A DNA stretch of 64,000 bases from Tolypeutes matacus (lineage: Eukaryota > Chordata > Mammalia > Cingulata > Chlamyphoridae). The notes under the pieces are model-generated. The model worked only from the letters and a program-made list of their open reading frames with translations. It searched no databases and was not told the DNA's origin. Positions within the stretch are counted from its first letter, which is position 1. Each line of letters opens with the position of its first letter. Location: contig JAKSZT010053881.1 in the NCBI GenBank assembly GCA_026826555.1, positions 10,539,485 through 10,603,484 on the forward strand, read 5' to 3'. Positions 34,060-44,783 of the stretch are shown one piece after another. The translations under genes and the position numbers were made by a program.

Positions 34060-34285
34060 CCCACTTGATAGAGAGGGCCTTGAGTCAGAAATACTAGGGT
34101 TCAGGATTTAATTCTGTCAATTACTATGAGATCTTAGGGACTCCCATGCTCTCACTTTCTTCAATCAAGAATGATAACACCCCACCAACCACCTTACAGG
34201 GTTATTAGATTAAAATATGTAACTGAAAATGCTTTGTAAACTATAAAGAGACCTATAAGTGTTAGTTATTATTAAGTTAGCATAT
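34060..34285 (+). mobile_element. MIR remnant, plus
   Basis: CTTGAGTCAGAAATACTAGGGTTC, CAATTACTATGAGATCTTAGGGAC, ACCTTACAGGGTTATTAG, TGCTTTGTAAACTATAAAG. Confidence 0.65.
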
Positions 34286-34379
34286 GAGAAAAATAGAGTG
34301 TAATAATCCCATGACATGTGCTCAGACTGTGCCAAATGAAAAATGGAAGACCTACAATTATTTTCTGACCTTGCCATTC

Positions 34380-35190
34380 AAACAGAAAATGGAGCCATGG
34401 ACCCAGTCCCACATCTCATTCTCTATGGAATGGCTCTCTTAGTTAGAGCCTAGGTTTTGTGGGATTCCATAACTGTGGATTAGGCTTTCTATAAGCCCCT
34501 GGAAAATGGTGCTAACTGAAGCCCCATGGGCATTGTCTTACACGGCCACCACTGGATGTGACTGTAAGGTGACCACCACTCATTTTGGGCTTATACCCAC
34601 ATACTCAGCCATCCTACCCATAAACCAAGTTTAGAACTTTTCCTTCTCCTTCATCTGGTGATATAGGACCTGCCAAACAACCACATGTGAGTGCTTGTGC
34701 AACTGCAGTGGGTGACAAGGGGTCTGGGCTGCCTGATTATGCAGCTTATTTGTGTCCTCTAGTTCTTCTTGAGTTTGACTGCTTCTGGGGCACATCTGAC
34801 TTTATGGCTTGGTAGCTACAAAAGAACCCAGCTCATAACGGGCAGTTTTGGATGACTGGTGTCCCCCAGTCAAGTATTCTGTCTCTACCAGCTGCCTCTA
34901 CCAGATGTCTCCAACAGGGCTCAATAACATACTGGAGCTGTTCCTCCAAAGATGTATAATTCTCTGCTGTGGATGGCATAGCCTTACTCCAAAATCCTAG
35001 GGGCCTGTGTTGTAATTCTCCCAGTGGGATTGCTAAAAGTTCTAGATTGCATCTTTTCCCATTACTGATAACTCTAACACTGTAGGGTCTGACAGTTAAT
35101 AATGGCCAAGTGGCAGGGGTGTTTGACTGTAGCCTGGACCTGCTGTAGAGTACTTTATTGCTCTGGGCCAGTCCCAAATCCTTATCTTTA
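34380..35190 (-). pseudogene. Endogenous retrovirus pol remnant (RNase H region)
   Basis: The minus-strand frame 35,177-34,833 contains LGFWSKAMPSTAENYTSLEEQL, the RNase H neighbourhood typical of class III (ERV-L-like) pol. Downstream sequence to about 34,380 looks like continuing pol but with many breaks. There is no LTR beside it and no start codon of its own. It is an old degraded fragment, more diverged than the 52.6-57.0 kb provirus. Confidence 0.6.
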
Positions 35191-35194
35191 GGGA

Positions 35195-36240
35195 AGACCT
35201 AAAGAAATGGAAATATATTTACCATTTTCAGGAATAGAATGAATATCATAAAGTAATTAATTCTCCCATAAATTTTTCTACAGAATTCTAGTAAAAGTCC
35301 CAACATGTGTTGCATGTTTGTGTGTGTGTGCTGGAACTTGACAAATGGATTCTAAAATTTACCAGGGAGAACAAAGGCCTAAGAATAATAAAAACACTTC
35401 TGAAAAACATGAATAAGGAATAGTAAACTTGCCCTTACAGATATAAAGATTTATTATGTTATGGTAAATGAGACTCTTGCACGTGTCCATCAAGAGACAT
35501 ATGCAGGGGGCGGATATGGTTCAAATGGTTGGGCGTCCATTTCCCATATGGAGGGACCTGGGTTTGATCCCTGGGACCTCCCGGTAAAATAAAGAAAAAT
35601 ATAGAATTTATGCAGGCCCACCTTCAGGCACCATGAGCAGGTGAGCCCCCAGGCCCCACGAGCAGGTGAGCCGTCGGGCCCTGCCGAACCACGAAGCAAG
35701 ATGGTGACGTAACAGGAGAGAGATGCAGGGGAGAGCCAAGACGAGACACCCCAGAAAACTAGGAAATGAGGTGGTGCAGGTGGCAGAATGCCTTTCTCCC
35801 ACATCTGAGGTTCCCAGGATTAAATCGCAGTGAAGATAGGAGGAGAAGGATAAGAGGAGAGGGCAGGAAACAGACACAGAGAATTGCCCAACGAATGGAC
35901 ACAAAACAGCAAAAATGGGGAAGGGGGGACGTTTAAGATGGATTAAAAAGAGAGAGACATATGCAAAAAAGCTCTGCTCACTATAACAAAAAGCATAACA
36001 ACTGGAAATAACACAAATATCAAATAACAGGAGAGTAGATAAATTGTTGGGTATTTACACAATAAAATATGATATAATGGTAGAAATAATGGACTAGGGC
36101 TACACACAACAAGGATTAATTTTCAGAAACGCAATGTTGAGCCAAGACCAGGGTCTCACAGCAACCAGATTCTTTGAACTCGTGGTATATTGGGACCATA
36201 TCAAGGAGAGAACTTGGGAAGGATCAGAGTGAACATATTT
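35195..36240 (+). mobile_element. L1M fragment (ORF2 C-terminus/3' region), split by a composite SINE
   Basis: ATAGAATGAATATC, TTTACCAGGGAGAACAAAGGCC, GGACTAGGGCTACACACAAC and AACGCAATGTTGAGCC follow the end of ORF2 in an old L1. The composite SINE at 35,506 sits in the middle. Confidence 0.65.
35506..35952 (+). mobile_element. Composite two-headed SINE with GC VNTR (copy 2)
   Basis: Same order as copy 1: tRNA-like unit 1 (GGGGGCGGATATGGTTCAAATGG..GGGTTTGATCC), an A-rich linker with GAAAAATATAG, about three VNTR units (35,612-35,695), ACGTAACAGGAGAGAG, unit 2 (GAGGTGGTGCAGGTGGCAG..CCAGGATTAAATC) and a purine-rich tail. The TSD AGAGACATATGCA is perfect (35,493-35,505; 35,953-35,965). Confidence 0.95.
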
Positions 36241-36460
36241 TTTAAAAATTCTCTTTGACTGACCAAATTTTTTTTTCATATAGATTTTTATTAATGTAAT
36301 GGAAGGATGCTTTGTATATATTCAATTCCATACCAATATTAAACAGCTAGTATATTTGAGGTGTTTACTAGTGTGTTTGTGTGTGCACAATATACACTTT
36401 GAGCTAAGTGCTGTGAGAGAAAAAATAATTAAACTTCTCAACTTACAAGTATTGTTTTTT

Positions 36461-39205
36461 AAAAATTATTTATTTATTTATTTATTATTTATTTATTTAT
36501 TTTTCATCTATACCAAGTAAGTCATTTATATGACATTATATCTTCATCTCAAGAGGAGAAAACAACCATTTTAAGGATTCATAGAAAAATAAATAACATG
36601 ATTGAAGAGGTGCAAGAAAATGCTGACTTTTGAAAATTCACTTATTTTCCTTGATGTTTTCTATACCTCCTCCCTTCCATGATAAATCATGTACAGAAAA
36701 ACTTAAACTGTGGTTAAATTCCAAAATAAGCCTTCAATTTAAACCCTTTTCTAAGAAAACTAATTTTCCCAACTTCTCTTTTCCTCCAAACCAGCAAACC
36801 ATTTTAAGCAATTAAATTGCAGAGCTTTAAGGTTTCACCCAGATTGCTTTTATGTACCTGTCTCAAAAGAGAAACACAATCTGTCTCTACTACATTTCCC
36901 AGGCCACATATCCCTTGACTAGGAACATGCAGCTTAAAATCTGGTGTTTAATTATTAAATGTGCACAATATTTGGGTGTAATTGGCATTTTAAAAAATTC
37001 AATAATGCCCATTACTAATAACTTATCTGGACAGACTTAATAATAAAAATCATTGGGGGGGACGGGTGTGGCTCAAATGGTTGGGCATCCGTCTCCCACA
37101 TGGAGGGACCCGGGTTCGATCCCTAGGACCTCCCGGTAAAAAAAAAAAAAAAAAATCATTGGTTAATTTTAAAATAAAAAGAACCACATGTTTAATAACA
37201 TAAATATCTTCAGAAGAATCAACTGATGTGACCTAGGAGAATCTAGAAATTCTTGGGTTAATTATAGCAACATGGTGATAGGCTTTTCAAGACACTTTTA
37301 AAACTCAGCAAGCCACTGTGCTCCATCTGCTCCATCCACAACCCGGTGATCACAACTGAGTGTAACAGACATCATGATGGCCACATCAAATCCTTTTTCA
37401 TTATTTGCTGGAACCAGTCTATCCTCTGAAGCACCAACTGCCAAAATACATGCTTGAGGTGGGTGAATAAGAGCAGAGAAATTCTTATTCCCAAACATTC
37501 CTAAATTGGAGATTGTAGAAGTGCCACCCTGGAACTCATGTGGCTGTAATTTACCCTCTCAAGCTTTGGTTGCTAAAGAAACATCTTTTGCAATGGTTTC
37601 CAGTCCTCTTATATGTGTATTAAATGTAGCAGGAGTGATAAGTCCTGCAGGCGTACTGACGGCAACTCTGATATCAACAGTGTGCTTTTCTCTTATAACT
37701 ATGTCTAGCCCAGAAGAATTTGCTTCGGGAACTTTTAAACATGCCAAAGCTGAAGCTTTTTTGATGAAGTCATTGACAGAAATTTTGCTGCTCCCTTCTA
37801 ACATCTTATTAAGTTCTTTCTGTACCAACAAAACTTCTCCCATATTTACATCAATAGAAAGGTAACAATGAGGTATGGTTTGCATAGACTGAATAAACCT
37901 CTGTGCAATAACTCGGCGAATGTTGCTGACTGGCATTTCTGTGAAGACACCTGTAGGAACTGGTGTCACTCTTGGACCTGGGAGAGGCACAGCATCTGCT
38001 GGGGCAGGAGCAGCTTTGATAGGCACAAAAGAATCAATGTCCTTCTTGGTGATTCTGCCATCTGGTCCCGTCCCTTTCACTTGTGCAAGGTCAATTCCTT
38101 TCTTTGCTGCCAATTTCTTTGCAAAAGGACTAACAACCAGCCTTCCCTTTGGTCCATCAGAAGTAGCTGGGCTGGTGACTGAAGGTGTAGGATCTACAGG
38201 GTGGGGATTTGGAGGAACAGTGGCCATTGGGGGTGGGGTAGGTGGTGGTGCTTGGGGTTTTAAATCAGTTGCTTCAGTTGGCCTATAGTCGGCAAATGAT
38301 GGTATATCTGCTTCTTTTTTCACAATGATACAGAGTGGGGCTCATAGAGGGGCATCTCTTTTGCCTTCAGGAACCAAGATTTTTGCCAGGTAACCTTTTT
38401 CCTGAACTTCAATAGAGCCTTGTCAGTCTGTATGTCTCCCAACAAGTCCCCTTCACTTAGCTTTTCACCCACTTCCCCTCCTCCCCATCTTTGAATTATG
38501 CCTATGGTCATGGTGGGAGAAAGGTCAGGAAGAACCACCTGCATGTGCGTGTGAACTACCAGGAGCCTGAGCAGAGGGGTAGGAGATTGATGTTGGGGCT
38601 GCTTGGGGGAGGTGCTGCAGAGGAATCCAATGTATAATTTTTAAAGGCATCAGCATCCGCAGGCTTTTCAACTGCAATACAATCATTCCAATTGGAACAT
38701 CTCTGGTACCTTCAGCAACAAGAATCTTTGCCATGTAACACCCCAGGCTCTCAAAATCAACCGTGGCTTTATCTGTTTGAACTTCTGCAATTAAATTACC
38801 CTCACTGATTTTTAACCCTTCCTTTTTTTCCCAGGGGGCTATGGTGACTTCCTGCATTGTGGGGCAAAGAGAGGACAATGGAACCTTCTGGTGAGGAGGA
38901 AGACTCTAAGCAGCAGCGGCCGGGCACCGCCAAAAGCTGCAGCAGGAAGCGGTTCCGCGGTGTGGCCCGAGAGCTCCAGTCGCAAAGCGCCGGGACTCGC
39001 CATGGCCTGTGAACGCGCTGTTGCAATGGGCGGGAGCCGGACCAAACCGTGGAGTCGTGCACGGAGCTCCGGGTCTCTGGCGCCAAAGCCGTGCACCAAG
39101 CGCCAAATCCCTCCCGCGGGCCCTCACGCTGGGCCAGTCGCGCACAGACCCTCCACGTAATGCCACCGACCCCGACGCTACAAACCCAACACCCTCTCCG
39201 GAGTC
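36461..39205 (-). pseudogene. DLAT: Processed pseudogene of DLAT (dihydrolipoamide acetyltransferase, E2 of pyruvate dehydrogenase)
   Basis: DLAT is the mitochondrial core acetyltransferase of the pyruvate dehydrogenase complex. Minus-strand frames cover the whole protein without introns. They show the N-terminal presequence ([21 protein letters not shown]), lipoyl domain 1 with the lysine motif TDKATV (about 38,770), lipoyl domain 2 ([16 protein letters not shown]), the E1/E3-binding domain ([28 protein letters not shown]) and the catalytic domain ending [17 protein letters not shown] and ITMLL-stop. The coding equivalent runs 39,158-37,262. Lesions are the start codon ATG to ACG, at least two frameshifts in the lipoyl and linker region, a TGA at 37,556-37,558 and a TAA near the C-terminus. 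It is flanked by the perfect 15-bp TSD CAAGTATTGTTTTTT (36,446-36,460; 39,206-39,220). The A-tail has become AAATAAAT repeats (36,461-36,505), and a SINE sits in the 3' UTR. Confidence 0.97.
37057..37151 (+). mobile_element. Minimal DAS-type SINE in the DLAT pseudogene 3' UTR
   Basis: GGGGACGGGTGTGGCTCAAATGG..GGGTTCGATCCCTAGGACC plus poly(A). The TSD AAAAATCATTGG is perfect (37,045-37,056; 37,152-37,163). It is younger than the pseudogene it entered. Confidence 0.95.
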
Positions 39206-39220
39206 CAAGTATTGTTTTTT

Positions 39221-40475
39221 GTTTGTTTGTTTTTAGTGACTGCATGCCGGTATGTCATAAACAACCTTTTCTTTTCAAAGCTATGTTGAAATAATTTTGA
39301 CCAAGTTAGTGGATTAGGAAGGAAGAAGTTCACACACAAGTGTGAGAACTAAAGCACTTAATTGTACCTCAGAATTTGTGTTGTGTTTTTGTTCTAAGTA
39401 AAGGAAACAGAAAGCACTTGGTGTTCACTCTTCATTTTCACAGTACCAACTGTTGCCCCACACCTGGCATTCTGGTGGCCACACCTGGGGCATCACAAAA
39501 CTGAAAACAGATATGCGGACTCCTAGAGAAGCAGAGGGTGTCAGGTTCAATCAAAGAAGCTATGGGAACATCACAGGATGAAGCCTGTGTTTAACCACAA
39601 CCACAAGGTGTCAAATTTGATCAAGGGAATCAAAGAATGCCATAGGCTAGGAGAAGCCAAGGAACAGTAACTGGGAAAGGGTGAGAGGCAGAAGACAGAT
39701 GGAGAGAGGAGGTGGGCAGGCAGATATGAAACAATCCAGTGTACTTTGGCTAGACGGCGTGTTTGGGGTTTGGGCTGCTTTGCGTGAGCCCAATGCCATT
39801 GTTCCTCTCACCCCACTGTACTTCCCAGTATTTGACACCTGTAACACGCATGTTGTCATAGAAGGTCAAATATTATAGCAGCGAAAAGCCCGGGCTTTGG
39901 AGTCAGGAAACTTCCATTATTTACCACTGTGTGATCATGAGCAATTTGTTTACATTTTTTACTTTTGTTTTTTTAATCTGTGAAATGGAGCTAATAACTG
40001 ACTCTTTCTCATAGAGGTGTGATGGCTATACGAGATGATAGATTGTAAAGTTCTTAGCACAGTGCCTGCACATAATGAGCCCCAGTAAAAGTCAGGTAAT
40101 ATCATAACCTCAGTCAGTGGCACTCTAAATGCATGCCAGGAAGACCTAGAGGTGCTTGAAAGTGCCTTTGTTGAGCCACCACCACCACTCCCATTTTTAT
40201 CCATTTTTTATATTTGTCGTCTGTGAAGATTTTGCTTTTTTTGTGTAAACAAACGAACGTCACTTTAATCACCGCAAAACAAGTTTCCTCACAACATGAG
40301 TAACTTTTCAACCCAGCACAAAATCTTACTTAAGAAATCGCTGGAACACAAATGATAAAAGACAAAAAAGATGATGGTGGTAATGGGGGAAGTCACGTGG
40401 GAGGGGACCCAATTATCTGATAAAAACAGAATTTTAACATAAACCTGAAAATACATTTACCTAATTATTCTGGAC
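39221..40475. other. Mostly unassigned; MIR at 39,880-40,105
   Basis: 39,880-40,105 is a plus-strand MIR (GGGCTTTGGAGTCAGGAAAC, TCATGAGCAATTTG, AATCTGTGAAATGGAGC, CTTAGCACAGTGCCTGCAC). 39,221-39,880 contains a purine-rich segment and short frames with no recognised domain. Confidence 0.5.
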
Positions 40476-40479
40476 TATC

Positions 40480-40665
40480 AAAATGATAAAGTAGAACCCT
40501 ATTGTAAACAATGGATTACAGTTAACAGCACAATAATAAAAATATTCTTTCATGAACTGTAGCAAATGTAAGGTGTCAAAAATAGGGTGGTACATGGGAA
40601 CTCTATCTTCCATGCATGATTTTTCCATAAACCCACAACTTCCTCCAATAAAAAAATTGCTAGAA
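40480..40665 (+). mobile_element. L1 3' UTR tail
   Basis: GTAAACAATGGATTACAGTTAAC, TTCTTTCATGAACTGTAGC, AAACCCACAACTTCC, AATAAAAAAATTGC. Confidence 0.75.
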
Positions 40666-40698
40666 GTAGTTTGGCATTACACAATACACCATACATGC

Positions 40699-40721
40699 AT
40701 GTACACACACACACACACACA
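40699..40721 (+). repeat. (AC)n microsatellite
   Basis: GTACACACACACACACAC-type run of about 11 AC units. Confidence 0.9.
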
Positions 40722-40946
40722 ATCCTTTATCTTTGAAAAATATGGTTTTGAGAAGTGGTACTGGTTTTGTCTTTCAGTAATTACAAAAATACATGAGAAA
40801 CATAACATCACATTTAAATTAAGATAGTTTAGTTTATCAGGTTAAAGAATGTCCCTTTATCAGAAACTTTGGAAAGTAGTTTATGGAAGTTTTATTTTCT
40901 TCTTTTAAACTATTTTTTGCTGATCTATTCATACTTTTACAAAAAA

Positions 40947-40966
40947 GGGGGTGGGGTGGGGTGGGG
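40947..40966 (+). other. Perfect G-quadruplex motif
   Basis: Four G-runs (G5, G4, G4, G4) are separated by single T loops. Single-nucleotide loops are known to favour very stable parallel quadruplexes. It follows a run of A and is not part of a repeat I recognise. Confidence 0.8.
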
Positions 40967-41495
40967 TACAAGGAGGAACAGGGAGAAAATTTGCCCTAAG
41001 AATATCATATGCAGAATCACGATTTGTAGAACTTTAGGTTTGGGGCTGATGATGTGCCTTAAAGTCATGTCCAAATGTAAATCACAAAGGCTACTTGGAA
41101 CCAGTGTACACAATTTTTCTGTCTTCAATTTTTGCTTTTAAGAAAAAGATCGTACAATTCAGTGGAGAATGTAATTTTTAATTTTCCCTTCAAAATTATT
41201 TCTCTACTAGTATCAGCCATGTGCTGGATTAGCCAAAATGAGGAAAAAATCTTCCCACATCTTTGATCTAGACTTGTGACTACTATTTATACCATGGATG
41301 TGTGTGTAACTGCATTCAGAAGACTTGACATGATATTCTCCCCCAATTCCTTCAATGTCCCCAATTCAAGTGCTTGCTGCTTCCTGGGCTAGAATTCCAG
41401 AATGTTAGATATCAAGAGATCCTATCACAACTACTTTAAATCTAATATCACTTTAACCTAAATTTCCACCATTGGTTCCTTTAATAGTTCAATTA

Positions 41496-41680
41496 GGGAA
41501 GCGGCTGTGGCTCAATCAGTGGGGCTCCCGTTTACCATATGGGAGGCCTGGGGTTTGGTTCCCGGGGCCTCCTGGTGAAGGCAAGCCCGCCTGCACTGCG
41601 TGGTTAGCTGACCCAGCGAGCACAAGCAGCAAGGGGGGGATAAATGAATAAATAAATAAAATCTTAAAAAAAAAAAAAAA
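41496..41680 (+). mobile_element. DAS-type SINE with GC-rich body
   Basis: Nearly the same sequence as 23,160-23,340 throughout head, body and AATAAATAAAATCTT-poly(A) end. The TSD is TAGTTCAATTA/TAGATCAATTA. Confidence 0.95.
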
Positions 41681-41852
41681 TAGATCAATTAAATATCCAT
41701 GAAGATGAATACAAAGAAGTTACCACCCCTTCATTATTGACCTGGCTCACTCAATTAAATATAATGTCATTCATATTATTTTGGTTGAAAACTGTGAAAA
41801 CATAGAAGCCACATTTTCTCCGTGTCATTACTACTGTCAGGAAGAAGATCAG

Positions 41853-42096
41853 GGGAGTGGATGTGGCTCAAGCAGTTAAGCACCTGCTTCCCACATGGGA
41901 GGTCCCGGGTTCACTTCCCAGTGCCTCCTAAAAACCAACAAAAACAAACAACAAACAAAACAAATGGAAAAACCAACTAAGGGGAGCCTAAGTGGCTCAG
42001 TGGTTGAGCACCGGCTTCCCACATACGAGGTCCTGGATTCAATCCCTGGCCTCCGGTATCTCAAAAAATAAATAAATAAATAAATAAAAAGAAGAA
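41853..42096 (+). mobile_element. Dimeric DAS-type SINE
   Basis: Head 1 is GGGGAGTGGATGTGGCTCAAG..CCCGGGTTCACTTCC, followed by a CAAAA linker, head 2 at 41,981 (GGGGAGCCTAAGTGGCTCAG..GGATTCAATCC) and (AAAT)n. The TSD is approximately GAAGAAGATCAGG/GAAGAAAATCAAGG. Confidence 0.85.
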
Positions 42097-42291
42097 GAAG
42101 AAAATCAAGGTCATAACAAGATTTTTTCTAGATTGTATTAAGAAATTAACATAGTTTAATTAAAACCAATTTACTTTCTAGGTTAACTAAGTAATATGAA
42201 GAGAAGATAATTTTTCTTTGAAACTTAGCAAGTACAATCTGTGTATACAAGATTTTAAGAATAATATGTTAACTTCAACATACAACTATAT

Positions 42292-42451
42292 ATATATATA
42301 AAAGATTTATTTATTTATTTCTCCCCACCTCCCCATTGTTTTGCATTTGCTGTGTCTGGTCTTCTTTTCTTTAGGAGGCACCACGATCCGAACCTGGACC
42401 TCACATGTGGTCGGCAGGAGCTCAGTCACCTGAGCAACATCCACTTCCCCG
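42292..42451 (-). mobile_element. DAS-type SINE, minus
   Basis: AAGATTTATTTATTTATTT (shared 3' tail motif), TAGGAGGCACCACGATCCGAACC and GAGCAACATCCACTTCCCC. The TSD TACAACTATAT is perfect (42,281-42,291; 42,452-42,462). Confidence 0.9.
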
Positions 42452-42533
42452 TACAACTATATTTTAATACCCTTATTTAAACAGTAAAGAAATGCTTCCT
42501 TAAAGACCAAAATAACTCATAGATAATGAGGTT

Positions 42534-43058
42534 GGTGTTTGTTTGTTTGTCTGTTTAAACAAATGTGCACCATGATGTTTTAACAAGTAAGGCAAATGCC
42601 ATGAATGTGAATACTGTTGCTTGCAATATACCACGTCTAGAAATCTAGGGGGATGTCAATTATACAGCAGTGGTAGTCATTCTAGTTAAACTAATTATAA
42701 ATTAGTTTGCAGCATCAAAACTGGTCCATTTAAGTTTCTTTTTTCTTGATGATCAGAGGTCCCATGTTGTTGCCAGTCTCTTTATTGTGTTTTATGTGAG
42801 ACCCATCACAGAGCAGGGTCTGTGACGTTTGGATCTCCAGCAATGGCAGTACACAGTTTTATCTCCCAAATCCTCCATGTCAAAAGCATGTACTACCTTG
42901 GGGCTGTCTTTTTGGATGTGAAGGTTCACCATAGTTTTATGGCGATTATCTTTAACATAAAATATATGGTAAGCTAGATAACTGATTACAGCTTTCCAGC
43001 AGCAATGATAACTGCTGAGATCCATTCAGCTAGTACTGGAATTGGAAGTCACACCCAC
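42534..43058 (-). pseudogene. CISD1: Processed pseudogene of CISD1 (mitoNEET)
   Basis: CISD1 is an outer-mitochondrial-membrane protein holding a 2Fe-2S cluster through a CDGSH domain. The minus-strand frame 43,025-42,792 reads [37 protein letters not shown] and [14 protein letters not shown] frameshift near 42,812 moves the rest to another frame, where [25 protein letters not shown] and the stop at 42,730-42,732 are found. The N-terminus (43,058-43,025) is in a third arrangement with stops, and the start ATG is GTG. The cluster ligands C, C, C and H can still be picked out across frames. No introns are present. 42,534-42,729 looks like the 3' UTR and ends in an A/C-rich tail. The 5' limit is uncertain and I found no TSD. 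Confidence 0.93.
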
Positions 43059-43059
43059 A

Positions 43060-44399
43060 ACGACCATGATACAGGACTCTGAGCACAAACAGGGCTTGCA
43101 AGGACAACTGTGGTCAAGGAGTGAGAGGTGTACAAAGGGAACGAACACCAGGCTGATACTACTGAGTTATACTTTTCTAAAAGCAACAACAACAACAAAA
43201 GCCCTTTAAAACCATGGCTTAAATCAGTCATATTAATCCTGAACTGGACAAGTCCAAGAACCTGCCCAGGACATTTTATTAGAAAACTCCCCCCAGACTG
43301 ATAGGTATTCAAATGGTACGGTATCCTATTAACTGTGAATCTACTTGTGAGGCCATCATCCAGTCTTTAATATCTTAACCACAAGAAGGCATTGGGAAAT
43401 TTTGGTCAAATGCCCTGCTGAAATCAGGAACTATTTTCAATAAAATATCTATTTGGTCAGAGAATATAGTATATTGATAAACACCGCAGGTACATTATAT
43501 GTATGTACAGTGTTCTAGTAATGGAATATTCAAAAACTCTGAAATAATATATTAATTAAAATAAAATTGAATCTTTTATCACCATTTTGAAATTTTGAAT
43601 TATTCCCTGAGTTCCAGAATCATCTATATGAAAAGTCATAAGTGTTACAGAGTTCAGTGTTAAAAATATTGTATCAGTTAACAGCATTTCTAACTAATAG
43701 AATATTGGATAGTAGAATCTACTATCTTCAATAGCAACTTAGAGGCCCACACTCCAGTTTAAACTGTTTTTCTTCAAAATGAGACTCTTTCATCTAATTC
43801 TACATTCAGTAAGTATTTTGAACTCCTATCACTATAATAGTTATAAAATAACAAGTGTTTTGTGCTTTAGCAACATGAGCCCTAAGGAAAGTATTTTTCT
43901 GGTTAAATACCTAGCTAAGTATTATAAATGTCTTACTGCTTGAATATTTCTCTTAGGCAATCTGTATAGAATGACCTTTATTTATTATGGCCATTAAATT
44001 AGATGTGGATAAAAAGCTATTTAAAATATTATTGAGCATCTGCAACTTTAAATAAAAAACGACCTCTACTTATTTATTCTAATGCTCTGCTATGCTTCTG
44101 AGAAGGGGTTGAAAGGTTGAAGAGCTTTTTATCACACCTATCCTGGTTTACCTGATGCATATCAGATCAGATGCATGTTCCAAAGACCTCTGACCACAAT
44201 CTTGCTCCTTGAGGTCTCCAACTGCTCAATCCCTCCCCTACTCCCTCAGTCAACCACAGTCCCTCTTGAGGATTAAAATCTTTTGAACAGGGCAATCTAT
44301 TCTCCTCTTATACTCATGTCTAGATATCCAAGAGATCATGATGTGAATTTTCACCCAACTTTTCTAAATCTGAATCTGAAAAAGTTGAGCAAAATGACT
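43060..44399. other. No recognisable feature
   Basis: AT-rich sequence without a repeat family or exon that I can name. The frame at 43,049-43,312 carries no domain. Confidence 0.4.
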
Positions 44400-44412
44400 C
44401 AGTAATTCACTC

Positions 44413-44770
44413 TTTTTTTTAAAGATTTATTTTATTTATCCCCCCACCCCCCTGCCTCGTTGTTTGCACTTGCTGTCTGCTCTCTGTTCGTCTTCTTTTT
44501 AGGAGGCACTGGGAACCGAACCCAGGACCTCCCATGTGGGAGGGAGGCACCCAATCACTTGAGCCACCTCCGGTCCCTGCTTGTTGTGTTTCTCATTGTG
44601 TTTCCTTGCTGTGTCTCTTTGTTGCATCATCTCGCTGCATCAGCTCGCCATGCCAGCCCATTGCATCAGCTCACTGTCTTGCTGGTCTTCTTTAGGAGGC
44701 CCCAGAAACCGAACCTGGGACCTCCCATGTGGTAGGCAGGCACCCAGCTCCTTGATCCATATCCACTTCC
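44413..44770 (-). mobile_element. Dimeric DAS-type SINE, minus
   Basis: Two minus-strand heads (box B complements GGGAACCGAACCC and AGAAACCGAACC) are separated by TTGCATCAGCTC repeats; the left end is AAAGATTTATTTTATTTATCC. The TSD is CAGTAATTCACTC (44,400-44,412) / CAGTAATTTACTC (44,771-44,783). Confidence 0.92.
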
Positions 44771-44783
44771 CAGTAATTTACTC

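Noticed and set aside
34833..35177. Domesticated retroviral gene
   Set aside because: The 114-residue pol piece has no start context, no complete domain and broken flanks.
37506..38288. Plus-strand frames of 104-122 residues opposite DLAT
   Set aside because: They are antisense shadows of the DLAT coding sequence with no domain of their own.
37559..38323. The 254-residue frame as a functional DLAT gene
   Set aside because: It lacks introns, has a lost start codon, upstream frameshifts and internal stops, and is flanked by TSDs with an A-rich tail: a processed pseudogene.
38802..39294. Several overlapping GC-rich frames on both strands near 39 kb
   Set aside because: They come from the GC-rich DLAT presequence region; only the minus frame with WRVCARLAQ corresponds to a known protein.
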